Assembly: GCF_019578655.1 (NCBI RefSeq)
Contig: NC_063257.1
Location: 26,367,939 to 26,431,938 of the forward strand
Source: Ricinus communis
Taxonomy: Eukaryota > Streptophyta > Magnoliopsida > Malpighiales > Euphorbiaceae
Reading direction: 5' to 3'
Length of the DNA stretch: 64,000 nt
Shown: positions 9,776 to 20,426 of the stretch, in pieces
Numbering within the stretch: the first letter of the stretch is position 1
How the letters are laid out: each line of letters starts with the position of its first letter
The notes under the pieces: generated by a model
The model's input: the letters and a program-made list of their open reading frames with translations, nothing else
Told to the model about the DNA's origin: nothing
The model's database searches: none
Translations under genes and position numbers: made by a program

Positions 9776-11728
9776 TGCAAGAATGCTGCTGCAGAATCCA
9801 GCTAGACGACTCGAACAAAAAGAAGCGCCTTCGGGAGGCATTCCTGAATCCATTTATGTTTCTTTGAATTTTTGGACATCTTTTATTTATGTAGTTATTT
9901 TTATTTAGTTAGATATTTCAGTTTGTTTTAAGTTTGTTTTATTTTGAGATGATTTTATTTTATTGAACCTTTTACTAGATGTTGCTTGGGATGTGTTTAT
10001 TCTTAAGTTTTGCAGGAGTTAGCCTACTCGATGCTTATACGTAATTTTGAGGACTAACATATTTTGGAGTGTTAAAGCACACATTAAGGGCAGTATCTAG
10101 TAGACTTTCTAGTTTTTATCTCTTTCTGTTGTCTTATTTTTATTTTAGTGTTCTAGTTTTTTGTCGACTCCCATAATTTGCTTTTTTATGCGTATTTTAT
10201 GTCCTTTTTTTTTAGAGTGCCTAACTTATTTCACACTGAAGACAGTGTTTCTCTCAAGTGTGGGGTAGGTACCTTAGTTTTGTGCAGATACCAATTTTGT
10301 TTCTGTTGTTTTTATTTTGCTTTCATTTCCTTTACTGATTGAGTCCGTTCATTCTTACTTTCCTTATCCTGAGTTTTGTTTTAATCAAGTAGTTGATAAA
10401 TTTTCTCTTTTGAATGGATACCCTTATAGCTTTTATCGAATCTTGTTGAAAGAAGGCAATGAACGAATCTCTTAATTTCAATCAAGCCAGGTAAAACTAG
10501 TGTTTTTCCTTAATTTTTTTCATTTTACTGTATCTTGGATATAGAACACTGTTAATATTGATGCTTATTAGATTGTTTGATTGTTTAAACTTTGGTTTGA
10601 GAATTCATGCAATTTTATCCCACTCAAATGGTGAGGCTTTTATGCTCCTTCTATTTTTGATTAGTGAGCATTGTGCAGGATTTTTATTTCTAGAACTTGC
10701 TTTGTGATGACTTTTGAGATTACATGAATTTTTGATAGTCATGAGATGATTTGGGCACTTAAGAATTACACAATTTGGCTAAAAGCCTAACCCTGTTTTT
10801 CCCTTAGTGAACCCATTTTGAACCTTAGCCTTTTTCTCTCATGTAATTTACCTTTGACACGCATTATATCACTTCTATTCATTCTACCATTGTTGCTAGA
10901 AATTATGCACGTTTATGCTGCATTTCATTTTGGATCAATTTGCATATATTCATTAAGTTACTAGATTTTTTGTAGATGCTCCCTTCAATCCAAATTATAC
11001 ATATCATTTTACTACTTTTGATTGATCATTGTATTACTTCATCCTGCGTTATCTGTTGTTGCAAGAGTAGTTGTAAAAAGAGAAAAAACAAAGAAAGAAA
11101 GAAAAAAATAAAATAATAATAATAAAATTAAAAATAATACATATATTTATAATTTTCTTTTAGTTCATTTCGAGCATCATCTTATTATTGGAGCAACTTA
11201 GTATTCAATTTTGGTACAGCATTTGATCCTTGGCTATTTTCTTGTATTACCTGCATAATTTTCCAGCAACTTTTAGCTTACTTTCCATATTTCTCCATAC
11301 CCTACCTTAACCCCATTACAACTTGGCTCAAGACCCTTTGATCATGTTTATTGATTATTTCACAGTAGTGGAGATTGAATCTATAAGCAAGCTTATGGTA
11401 AGCACCTTTTTCTGTATTTTTGCGTTGAGAGCTTGACGATATTCATTCACCTATATACACTTGTGTGTTTTGATGACATCTTGTAAGGCATGATTCTCAA
11501 ATTCTCAGTTTGGATGGTTTATCAGTTTAGTTTTAGCAACTTTATTAACTTTGTTCTCTTTCTCAATGATTTAATGATTTGGAGATTTTGAAGAAATTTG
11601 TCACGGAGTTTTGAGACTTGTTTTGAGCTAACCTCCTGCAAAGTATTTGATTGAGTTATTTGGTATCTATTTGAGGAGTGAGTTGTTGATTTCTTAAGAA
11701 CAAGCAAACGCTTAAGTGTGGGGTAGTT
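9776..11728 (+). other. Long 3' untranslated region of the Athila-like element
   Basis: About 1.95 kb without a convincing open frame, T-rich, with a purine-rich AAG block. The segment GGAGGCATTCCTG just after the protease tail resembles text that follows integrase in Athila elements, suggesting that RT and integrase were removed by deletion. The part around 11280-11400 (CCTACCTTAACCCC, AAGACCCTTTGATCA, AAGCAAGCTTATGGTA) is similar to the antisense of 53640-53760, supporting a shared Athila-type origin. A CAAGTGTGGGGTAGG motif at about 10255 resembles a second purine tract. Confidence 0.6.
11714..11728 (+). promoter_or_regulatory. Polypurine-tract-like site before LTR
   Basis: AAGTGTGGGGTAGTT lies directly against the TGATG start of the following LTR, the place where plus-strand DNA synthesis is primed. 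The minus-strand equivalent next to 53316 is AAGTATGGGGTGATT, a close match. Confidence 0.65.
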
Positions 11729-12575
11729 TGATGTAGATGATTCTATGCATATTTATTGACTATTTATCAATCGTTTATTCATGTATTTGAGTCATATTTA
11801 TTCCTCTTTGATCGCACTTTGGTATGTTTTTGAGTTTTTCAGGTTTTCGGGCTCCTTGATAGGAAACTGATTGATTTTCAAGTAGAAACCAAGCTATGTG
11901 GATGATTTATGCACATTAGATGTTTGTCAGATTCGATTCCTTGATTGGCACGTAATTCGATTCCTTGCAAGGCCTTGTGAATTCGGCCCAAGAGGAATTA
12001 CAAGGAGTTCAAGGCTTTAGTTTAAGTGAAGGCCAAACTCAACTTAATATATTAGAAGTCCAAGTGTTTAATGGGCTTAATTAATGTCTTATTTAGGCTC
12101 AAAAAGATCGAAGCTGCTGATTTGGAGCATATGAAGACTTTAGGCCTAATTTAGCTTATGTTTTAAGGCCCATATGCATGACTTAAGTAAATGAGGGTTT
12201 CTTTACTTAAGTTAGGCGGCTACACATGTTATTTACCCTAGTTAGGACTTTCTTTTATTTATCTCTTTTTATTAGAAAGGTTATCTTTATCCTAGATGAG
12301 ATATAAATCCTTATTAGTTAAGATTTATGGTTTTCTAAGGCCTATAAAAGGCTAGTACGAATTTTGATATGAGAATTCAGTTGAACTTGAACTTGAATGA
12401 TAATTGGTTATTAAACCTTAAGCTGTTTGCTTTGTCTTTGTGTTCTTATGTCGAATGCATGCTTAAGAAACATTCAAGTAGATTGATCATCTTCTTATGG
12501 AGTATTTCAAAATTAAGATCTAGGAACAAAGTTTTCTAAATTTTAATTCTTGATCATCTTTCTAAATAATTTGTC
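11729..12575 (+). mobile_element. 3' LTR of the Athila-like element fused to LTR-C sequence
   Basis: The first 210 bp or so (TGATGTAGATGATTC...) match nothing else in the window and follow the polypurine tract. From about 11945 the sequence is LTR-C: AAGGCCTTGTGAATT and GGAATTACAAGGAGTTCAAG match the antisense of 35095-35200. It stops at about 12575, well short of the LTR-C end seen at 51069, where minus-strand repeat B begins. This is either a recombinant LTR or an LTR-C inserted and truncated at both ends. Confidence 0.6.
12343..12350 (+). promoter_or_regulatory. TATA-box-like site of LTR-C
   Basis: TATAAAAG followed by GCTAGTACGAA. The same site reads TATATAAG in the copy at 33093-33100. 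Probable U3 promoter of the LTR; transcription is not shown by sequence. Confidence 0.5.
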
Positions 12576-15250
12576 TTGTCCTGCTTGATCATCAAGCAAA
12601 GGTCCAATGCCACCGGTTAAGCTTGTCAATTGCATTTGCATAATTCCTTATGCCAAACCTTGCATCATGAGGAGTCCTTGTGCTTAGAGGAATAAGGAAG
12701 ATGGAGATTCTAATGGTACAGATCTTGAATCGGAATATTTGGGCGTGCCTCGATTTATGTTATTCCCTATTTCCTCTAAAAGATCCCCCTCCCCCGATCT
12801 CTCGAAGAATGATATCAATACACGATCAACTAATTTTCTTCCTTTGCATTCATCGAAGCATTAGATCAGTGCCTATAATTGCCGCTTCCATATGCTTTCA
12901 CTCAATACTCATGTTTATCTTGCCCAAATAAAACCAAACCATCATACTAGACAAAGATTAAAAAGAGAGAGACAAAAGAAATAAACAAAATGAGAATATA
13001 GATAGGATTTTATATCCAATAAGGGAAGAAATCATAAGTTCTCTGTTTTCTTCCATATGGCTAAGTGTAAGGATCAAATCGAATTGATTTAAAAACAATG
13101 ATAGACAGAGAATAGAAGAGAAAGGAAGGACGTGAGGGATAAATCTATGCTCTCTAGCGTGACTGTTGACAAGTCCACAAAGTTCTTGAAAGAACCTATA
13201 ACTTAATTTCCCACTAAGTAGAAAACTGAAATAATATGCTTATTAGCCTCAAGTATTCGGTTGCATGAGGTACTTATAGTCCAAAAGTCCTTATTCCATA
13301 AGAAGAAGAAACTAGAACCTAAATATGAATGAATAAATAATGAAAGATGAATAAACTAAAGACAAATCAAGAACTAGAGAGGAGTTGACTAGTCAACAAC
13401 TCCTGTAGTCCTATGAGCTAGCTTGACGAAAACAAGGAGAAATTTGTATGGGCCTACCTAAATAACTCTCCAACCAAAATTACTTCATTTTATGCATCCC
13501 AAACATCATAACGCTTGAATTCCCGCTTGTATTACACTTGGATTGATAAAAAACATCATGACTTCTCCCTTAGGAAATCAAGGTATAGGCTCTTTCTCTC
13601 GCATTCCCGATAGTATTATGCATGGATTTATCGAAAACAATATGATTTCTACCTTACGCGCGCGTGGATTTACGTCTCGTCCTACTTGATCATTAAGCTA
13701 AGCCCTAAGGCCACCAATCAAGCTTGTCAATTATGTTCTCATGATTCCTTATACCAAACCATGTGTCATGAAGAGTCCTCATGCCTAGATGAAAAAGGAA
13801 GGATGGAGATTCTAATGATGCAAATCATGAAACGGAATATTTGGGCATGCCTTGATTCTTGTCATTCCTTCTTTCCTCTAAAAGGTTCGTCCATGATCAT
13901 TTGGAGAATGATATCAATACACGTCAACTAATTTTCTTTCTTCACATTCGTCGAATCATTAGATCAGTGCTTATGGCTGCCGCTTGCACATGCTTTCACT
14001 CAACACTCTTATTTATGCTACCCAAATAAAACCAAACCATCATATTAGACAAAGATTAGAAAGAGAGGCACAAAAGAAGCAAACAAAATGAGAATCTAAG
14101 TAGGATTTTAGATCTAATAAGTAAAGAAATCATAAGTTCTTTGGTCTTTTCCATATGGCTAAGCATGAGGATCAAACCGAATTGATTTTAACACATGGGT
14201 AGATATAGAACACATAAGAAAGGAATGATGTGAGCGATAAGTTGATGCTCACTGGCACGAGTGTTGATAAGTCCACAAAGTTCTTGAAAGAACATATAAC
14301 TTGATTTCCCATAAATTAGAAAACTGGAATAATATGTTTATTGGCCTCAAATGTTCGGTTGCATGGGGTTTTTATAGTTCGAAAGCCATCATTTCATAAG
14401 AAGAAAAAACTAGAAGCTAAATGTGAATAAATAAATAAAGGAAGATGAATAAACTAAAGTCAAATCAAGAACTAGAGAGGAGTTGATTGGGCAACAACTC
14501 TCGTAGTCCCAAATTTTATGAGCCAGCTTAACAAAAGTAAGGGTAAATTCGTGTGGGCCTACCTGAAGATACTCTGATCCAAATTACTTCATTATATACA
14601 TTTCAAACATAAAATCGCTTGAATTCCAGCTTGTATTATTCTTAGAATAATAAAAAACAACATGATTTATCCTTTACACGTGTGGGTTTACATCTCATCC
14701 TGCTTAATCTTCAAGCAAAGGCTCAATGCCACAGGTCAAGCTTGTCAATTATGTTCCCATGATTCCTTACGCTAAACCTTACGTCATCAGGAGTCCTCGT
14801 GCCTAAAGGAACAAAGAAGGATGGAGATCCCAATGGTGCAAATCTTGAATCTTGAATATTTGGGCATTGCCTCGATTCACGTTGTTTTGTCTTTCCTCTA
14901 AAAGACTCCTCTGTGATTATTCAGAGAATAATATCATTACTCGATCAACTAATTTTCTTTCTTCGCATTCTTATAAGCATTAGATCGGTGCCTATGATTG
15001 CCTCTTCCACACGCTTTCACTCGACACTCGTGTTTATGCTCCCAAAATAAAACCAAACTATCATACTAGATAGAGATTAGAAAGAGTGACACAAAAGAAA
15101 TAAACAAAATGAGAATATAGGTAAAATTTCATATCAGATAAAAAAAGAAATCATAAGTTCTTTGTTCTCTTCCATACGGCTAAGCGTAAGGATCAAATCA
15201 AATTGATTTAAACACAAGAGAAAGGAAGGATGTGAGGGATAAGTCTATGC
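12576..15250 (-). repeat. Repeat B tandem array, about 2.5 monomers
   Basis: The anchor GCTTGATCATCAAGC (or a near variant) recurs at 12583, 13684 and 14702, giving monomer lengths of 1101 and 1018 bp. The longer monomer contains an internal duplication of roughly 80 bp (two CGCATTCCCG blocks near 13540-13610). Homology runs through the whole monomers. This is the clearest tandem array in the window and defines the repeat unit. Short open frames inside it are not conserved between monomers and are not genes. Confidence 0.85.
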
Positions 15251-15417
15251 TTGCATCCTTCCTTTCTATGCTCACCTAGACTTATTCCTCACATCCTTCC
15301 CTTTTTTGTATTCTTTGTGTATCATTGTGTTTTAATCAATTTGATTTGATCATGCTAAAATATTTAGTTACAAATCCATTTTTTTACTTAAACTTATGCT
15401 TAGCCTTGGAAAAGAAT
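15251..15417 (+). repeat. Repeat B fragment, inverted against its neighbour
   Basis: Plus-oriented B text (CTCACATCCTTCC, TTGATTTGATCAT) follows directly on minus-oriented B carrying GGAAGGATGTGAGG, forming a near-palindromic junction. Confidence 0.65.
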
Positions 15418-15419
15418 AA

Positions 15420-16333
15420 AGATAATACGGAACCTCCATGAATAAGCTTGAGAAATCTTTTTGAATTGCGGACCCCTAACACATTGAAATGAACACCACA
15501 AGAACCAATTCAGTTCAACCCTTAAGAAAGGTTAGAAACAGATTACTTTGAAAGATGATCAAGAATTAGAATCTAAGCCAAACTAAGTCCCTTAAATTCC
15601 AATTCCAAGTACATCACAAAGATAGATCAACTCCTTGATAAGTAAGATTTGCATTCAAACAAGAATACAAAGACAAACCAAATAAGCTTTAAGGTAAAAA
15701 TACCAATTATCATTCAACTTCAACTTAATTTTTACATCAATATTCGTACTAGCCTTATATAGGCCTTAGAAAATCCTAAATCTTAACTAATAAGGATTTA
15801 CATCTCATCTAAGATAAAGATAACCTTACTAATAAAAGAGATAACTTAAACAAAGTCCTAGTTAGGTTAAAATAAATGTGTGGCCGCCCAAAATAAGCTG
15901 TAAAATCCTAATTTAGGTAAGTCATATAGATGGGCCTCAAAACATAAGCCAAGTTACGCCCAAAGTTTTCATATGCTCCAATTCAGCTTCTCTGGTCTTT
16001 TTAAGCCCAATTAAATTCATCTAAGCATAATAAACTGAATTAGATTAATGAGCCTTCAACTTAAATCTAATTCTTCAAGCCTTGATGTGTCCTTAGCCCA
16101 AATGTCTTGGATAAGCTCATTGACTTGCAATTTGAATCGAACTCGGACTCCTAGTTGAATTAGGATTCCTTTCGTTGCTTGAACTCCTAATATCATTAGG
16201 ACTCCTTGCAAGATTAGGATTCCTAGTTGAGTCAAGACTCCTTATTGAATTAGAATTCCTTGAGCTAGTAGAATTTGCATCATCAAGACTCTTTGTTGGT
16301 GTAGGATTCATTGTGCTAGTTTGGTTCGTATCA
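15420..16333 (-). mobile_element. LTR-C copy
   Basis: Plus-strand text runs from GGAACCTCCATGAATAAGC to GGTTCGTATCA, the full LTR-C order with a slightly mutated outer edge (TAATACGG). It contains the antisense ATATAGGCCTTAG promoter region and, at 16117-16336, the NP-R-rich open frame shared with other copies. No clean target duplication was found. Confidence 0.75.
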
Positions 16334-16711
16334 TAAGTTAGGCCCAAAGTCTTCATATGCCAATTCAACTTCCTTGCTATTTTTACGCCCGATTAGATTC
16401 ATTCAAGCCCAATAAGCTGAATTAGTTTAATGAGCCTTGAACTTAAATCAATTCTTCAAGCCTTGATATTTCATTAGCCCAAATGTGTTAGATAAGCTCA
16501 TTGACTTGTAATTTGAATTGAATCAGGACTGTTAGTTGAATTAGGTTTCCTTTCGTTACTTGAACTCCTAATATCATCAGGATCCTTGTTGGATTATGAT
16601 TCCTAGTTGAGTCAGGACTCCTTATTTCTTTAGGATTCCTTGAGTTATTAGGACTTGCATCATTAAGACTCCTTGTTGGAGTAGGATTCATTGTGCTAGT
16701 TTGCTTCGTAT
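16334..16711 (-). repeat. Partial tandem duplicate of LTR-C
   Basis: Repeats the segment 15950-16333 (GGCCCAAAGTCTTCATATG through GCTAGTTTGCTTCGTAT) immediately after the first copy, with small differences. It looks like a local duplication of the LTR end. The junction with repeat B lies at about 16711. Confidence 0.7.
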
Positions 16712-17390
16712 TAAAAGAACTTGCAATTTCTTTCCTTATCGAATCTGAAATCCTATCTATGTTCTCATTTGTTCTTTTCTTTTGCTCTTTTATATCTAAT
16801 CTATGTCTTGTATGATGGTTTGGTTTATTTAGCGAGCATAAACATGAGTGTTGAGTTAAAGCGCATGGAAGTGACAATCATAGAAACCGATCCAATGCTT
16901 GGACAAATGCGATGAAAGATAATTAATTGATCGAGTATTGATATCATTCTTCGAATGATCGTGGAAGAATCTTTTAGAGGAAAGAGAGAATGCGAGAATC
17001 GAGACACACCTAAACACTCTAATTCATGATTTGCACCATTAAGATCTCCATCATTCCTTATTCCTCTAGGCACGAGGGCTCCTAATGACATAAGGATTGA
17101 TATAAGGAATCATGGGAATGCAATTAAAAAGCTTGACGAGTGGCATTAGGGATTAACTTCATGATCAAGTAGGACGAGACATAAACCCATGCACATAAAG
17201 GAGAAACCATGTTATTTTCAATAAATCCATGCATAATACAAGTGAGAATGTGAGCGTTTTAATGTTTGGGATGCTTATAATGAAGTAATTTGGATCAGAT
17301 TGTTATTAGGTAGGCCCACGTGAATTGTCCCTTGTTTTTGTTAAGTTGGGTCATAAAATTTTGGACAACAAGAGTGGTTAACTAGTCTTT
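16712..17390 (+). repeat. Repeat B, partial monomer
   Basis: Contains the B blocks TTTCTTTCCTTATCGAATC, GAGCATAAACATGAGTGTTG, GATGATCAAGTAGGACGAG and TAGGTAGGCCCACG in canonical order. Confidence 0.75.
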
Positions 17391-17699
17391 ACAGCAATCC
17401 TTGTGTCATCAGGAGTCCTCGTGCCGTGAGAAACAATGAATAACGGAGATCCTATAATTTATGAACCAGCTTAACGAAAATAAGGGGAAATTCATGTGGG
17501 CCTACCTAATAACACTCCAAACCAAATTACTTAATTATATGCATCCCAAAGACCAAAAAGCTCGCATTCCTGATTATATTATGCTTGGATTCATTAATAA
17601 CATTATGATTTCTCCCTTACACGTGTAGATTTATGTCTCATCATCAAGCTTATTAATTGCGTTTCCATGATTTTTTGCACCAATCCTTGTGTCATCATG
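17391..17699 (-). repeat. Repeat B fragments, inverted
   Basis: Minus-oriented B pieces (TGTGTCATCAGGAGTCCTCG, AACCAGCTTAACG, GTGGGCCTACCTAA), with at least one internal break near 17450. Ends at the LTR-C edge at 17700. Confidence 0.65.
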
Positions 17700-17995
17700 T
17701 GATAAGAAACCTCCGAGGATTGAAACCACAAACCCTCTGGTTATGTGAACCTGTGATTTACAAGCTAGAAAACCCCTTGACAATTCAATATACCCGGTCA
17801 AGGAAAGCTAAGAACAAATTGAAAGAGATGATCTTTAGATTAGAACCTAAATGAAACTAAGGCCTTTAAACCCCAATCTATGAATGCCACAAAGGATAGA
17901 TCAATTCCTTTGATAAGTTTGTTTGCATTCACTCAAGAACACAAGGTTCAAAGCAACAACTTTGAAAACAAAAACACTTGAAATATTATTGATGA
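17700..17995 (-). mobile_element. LTR-C variant, left arm of an inverted pair
   Basis: Starts TGATAAGAAACCTCC (the antisense of an LTR-C end) and runs through AAACCCCAATCTATGAATG and GATAGATCAATTCC, which are LTR-C blocks. It breaks off about 295 bp in, where an LTR-C piece of opposite orientation begins. Confidence 0.55.
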
Positions 17996-18302
17996 AAATT
18001 AAATTTGAATGATAATTGGTTATTAAACCTAAAAGCTGGTTTGCTTTTGTCATTATGTTCTTGCGTAGAATGCATGCTTAAGAACCATTCAAGTAGATTG
18101 ATCATCTTCTTATAGAGTGTTTTGAATTTGGGATTTAGAAGAAAATTTTTTAAATTCTAATTCTTGATCATCTTTCTAAGTAATATGATTTCTAACCTTT
18201 CTTAGGGTTGAACCGAATTGGTTCTTAGGGTGTTCATATTAATGTGTTGGGGGTCCGCAATTCAAAAGGGGTTCTCAAGCTTATTCATGGAGGTTCCATA
18301 TC
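17996..18302 (+). mobile_element. LTR-C piece, right arm of the inverted pair
   Basis: GAATGATAATTGG through GGTTCTCAAGCTTATTC and GGAGGTTCCATATC, the 3' third of LTR-C, in plus orientation. With 17700-17995 it makes a fold-back of about 300-bp diverged arms whose outer ends are both LTR 3' ends. Confidence 0.65.
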
Positions 18303-18960
18303 CCCATGTGTCATCGTGCCTAGAGGAATAAGAAACGATGGAGAACCCAATGGTGCAAACCTTGAATCAAAATCTTTATTTGTGCCTCGATTCTCATTGT
18401 TTCCTCTTTTCTCTAAGAGATTCATCTACGATCATTCTAATAATGATATTACTCGATCAACTAATTTTCTTTTTTTGCATTCGTCTAAGCATTGGATTGG
18501 TGTCCACAATTGCCGCTTCCACACGCTTTCACTAAACAGTCATGTTTATGCTCCCCAAATAAAATCAAACCATCATACTAGACAAAGAGGTACAAAAGAA
18601 ATGAAAAAAAAAGAACATAGGTAGGATTTTGGATTCGATAAGGAAAGAAATCACAAGTTCTTCATTCTCTTTCATACAGCTAAGCGAAAGGATAAAATCG
18701 AATTGACTTAAACACAAGGGTTGATAAAGAATATAAAAGAAAGAAAGGACGTAAGCGATAAGTCTATGTTCATTAGAATGAGTCTTGATAAGTCCACAAC
18801 TCTTGATATCTTCATTTTTTACAAGGTAGAAAACTCAAATAATATGCTCACTACCCTCAAGTATTCGGTTGCATGTGATTTTTATAGTTTGAGAGAGTAG
18901 TTGATTGGTCAACAACTCTTATAGTCCTAAATCTTATGAGCCAGCTTAACAAGAAAAAGT
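18303..18960 (-). repeat. Repeat B, partial monomer
   Basis: Minus-oriented B from GTGTCATCGTGCCTAGAGG to GAGCCAGCTTAAC, with the TACGGCTAAGC-type block mutated to TACAGCTAAGCG. Confidence 0.75.
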
Positions 18961-19320
18961 TTGAATCGAACTAGGGATTTAGAACACAAATGTCTTGATA
19001 AAGCCAATTCTTCAAGACTTGATAAAGAATACAAATCTCTAGATGAGGTTTTATCCTTTCATATTTTCATTATTAACTTATGTTTTCTTATTTCTTAGTT
19101 CTTTGTTTAATTCAATTGTTAGAGTTTTAAAATTCTTTAAAAAAGATCGTTTGGTATTCTAATTCTGTCATTTTTGTTGTTTGTTTATTAAGATTAGTTA
19201 TTCTCCATTACATCTTGTTCTTACATTGGTTTATTATGGTTATGCTTAATCTTGTTCACTAAGTCTAGTTTTGTCTTCTTGTTGTATTATCGTTTTAATT
19301 CTAATTTGCTTTGGGTGTTA
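18961..19320 (+). other. Retroelement leader, same as the leader at 34119-34467
   Basis: From about 19025 the text (GAGGTTTTATCCTTTCATA, TTCAATTGTTAGAGTT, TTATTCTCCATTACATCTTG) matches the antisense of 34119-34450 block by block. In both places it runs directly into protease sequence with no Gag between. The first 60 bp may be an LTR-C scrap. Confidence 0.65.
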
Positions 19321-19904
19321 AACACGTGAGTTGTGTGTCTGTGATGTATTATCAAAAGGAGGATTGCCATGAGCAAAAAAGGGACAACTTCTTTCACACA
19401 AGATATCATTACAAAAGGTAAGACATGCCATATCATTATTGATAGTGGCAATTGTACAAACATTGGTAGCACTTTAATGGTAGAATAATTGGGATTAAAT
19501 CTCATTCCACATCCAAAACCTTATAAGTTATTATGGTTAAACAACTATGGTTGATAAAAGTGAATAAACAGGTTATTGTGGCTTTCATTATTGGGAGGTA
19601 TTCAGATGAAGTGTTATATGCTGTAGTGCCAATGAATACTAGCCATATCATACTTGGTAGGCTACGACAACTTGATAGAAGAGCTGTCCATGATGGGTTC
19701 CTTAATAGGTACTCTTTTGTAAAAGATGGGAGAAAAGTCACACTTACACCACTTTCAGCAAAAGAAGTGTATGAAGACCAATGCAAACTGGGTAAAATGA
19801 GAGTAGAGGCTGAAAAGAAAGAGATGGAAAATAAAAAGAGTCCTTTAGAGAGCGAAAATAAAACGAGTGTTTTGGAGAGTGAAAACAAAAAGATAAATCT
19901 CTAA
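19321..19904 (+). pseudogene. Gypsy retropepsin fragment fused to leader
   Basis: Reads HERQ-like residues, then IIDSGNCTN with an intact DSG active site at about 19441-19449, stops at about 19485 and 19535, then the protease second half (VIVAFIIGRYSDEV, HIILGR, RRAVHDGFLNRYSFV, LTPLSAKEVYED) and a Lys/Glu-rich tail with a short repeat (PLESENK / VLESENK). Two frames are needed. It stops at 19904, where an oppositely oriented Gag fragment abuts. Neither Gag nor RT is attached. Confidence 0.8.
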
Positions 19905-20267
19905 GAAACTTGCTATATATGCGTTAGGATCCTCATTTAGCAAGCCTCCAAACTGAACCGTTTGCTGCACCATCTGAATGACATTAGGCTTTATTTCAAA
20001 ATTATTGGCGGCAACAGCCGGTCTCGTAATACATGTTCGTGTCCCCTCTAATGATGGTTTCGCAAAATCATACATCGTCCGGTTATTACCATTGTTGTCG
20101 TTAGTGTCTACCATCTCTACTGTAATGTTTTCCGACTCACTCTCGTGTATGACTTTTCCCACCTGAATCTCTTCTTCCTCTACGTTCAATCGCTTCCTCA
20201 ACTGTCTGAGGGATCGCTCTGGTTTTGGAAGAGGGTCTACTAGTTCAGGATTGGACCTCCTAGTCAT
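19905..20267 (-). pseudogene. Athila/Tat-type Gag, N-terminal fragment
   Basis: Minus-strand frame from the ATG at 20267: MTRRSNPELVDPLP, an acidic stretch, then RTMYDFAKPSLEGT, AANNFEIKPNVIQMVQ, VQFGGLLNEDPNAYIASFLEI. These are the conserved first blocks of Athila/Tat Gag. The real homology stops at about 19905; the last 15 or so residues of the open frame are antisense of the neighbouring protease fragment. The start codon is supported by the leader and PBS just upstream. Confidence 0.85.
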
Positions 20268-20402
20268 ACACTACCTGAAACAACAAATAACCAACAGCAC
20301 GAATGAATAAAAGAATAAAATTGAACAAAAAACAAATAAAGAATAAATAGTGAATGGCTAAATTAACAAGAACACATACTTCTCATATTTCTCAAAACAA
20401 GC
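20268..20402 (-). other. Leader of the LTR-G element
   Basis: A-rich non-coding segment between the Gag ATG and the PBS, typical leader position. Confidence 0.6.
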
Positions 20403-20420
20403 TCCCCGACAATAGCGCTA
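20403..20420 (-). promoter_or_regulatory. Decayed tRNA-Asp-type primer-binding site
   Basis: The minus strand reads TAGCGCTATTGTCGGGGA, four changes from the canonical TGGCGCCGTTGCCGGGGA. It is 6 nt from the LTR edge at 20427, the same spacing as at 621-638. Confidence 0.7.
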
Positions 20421-20426
20421 AAAACT

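Noticed and set aside
12680..12931. Small open frames recurring in repeat B (for example here, 13686-13931, 44164-44355, 62053-62319) as a conserved small protein
   Set aside because: They fall in the same place of the monomer on either strand but use different frames, starts and stops, so the repeated wording is explained by DNA homology alone.
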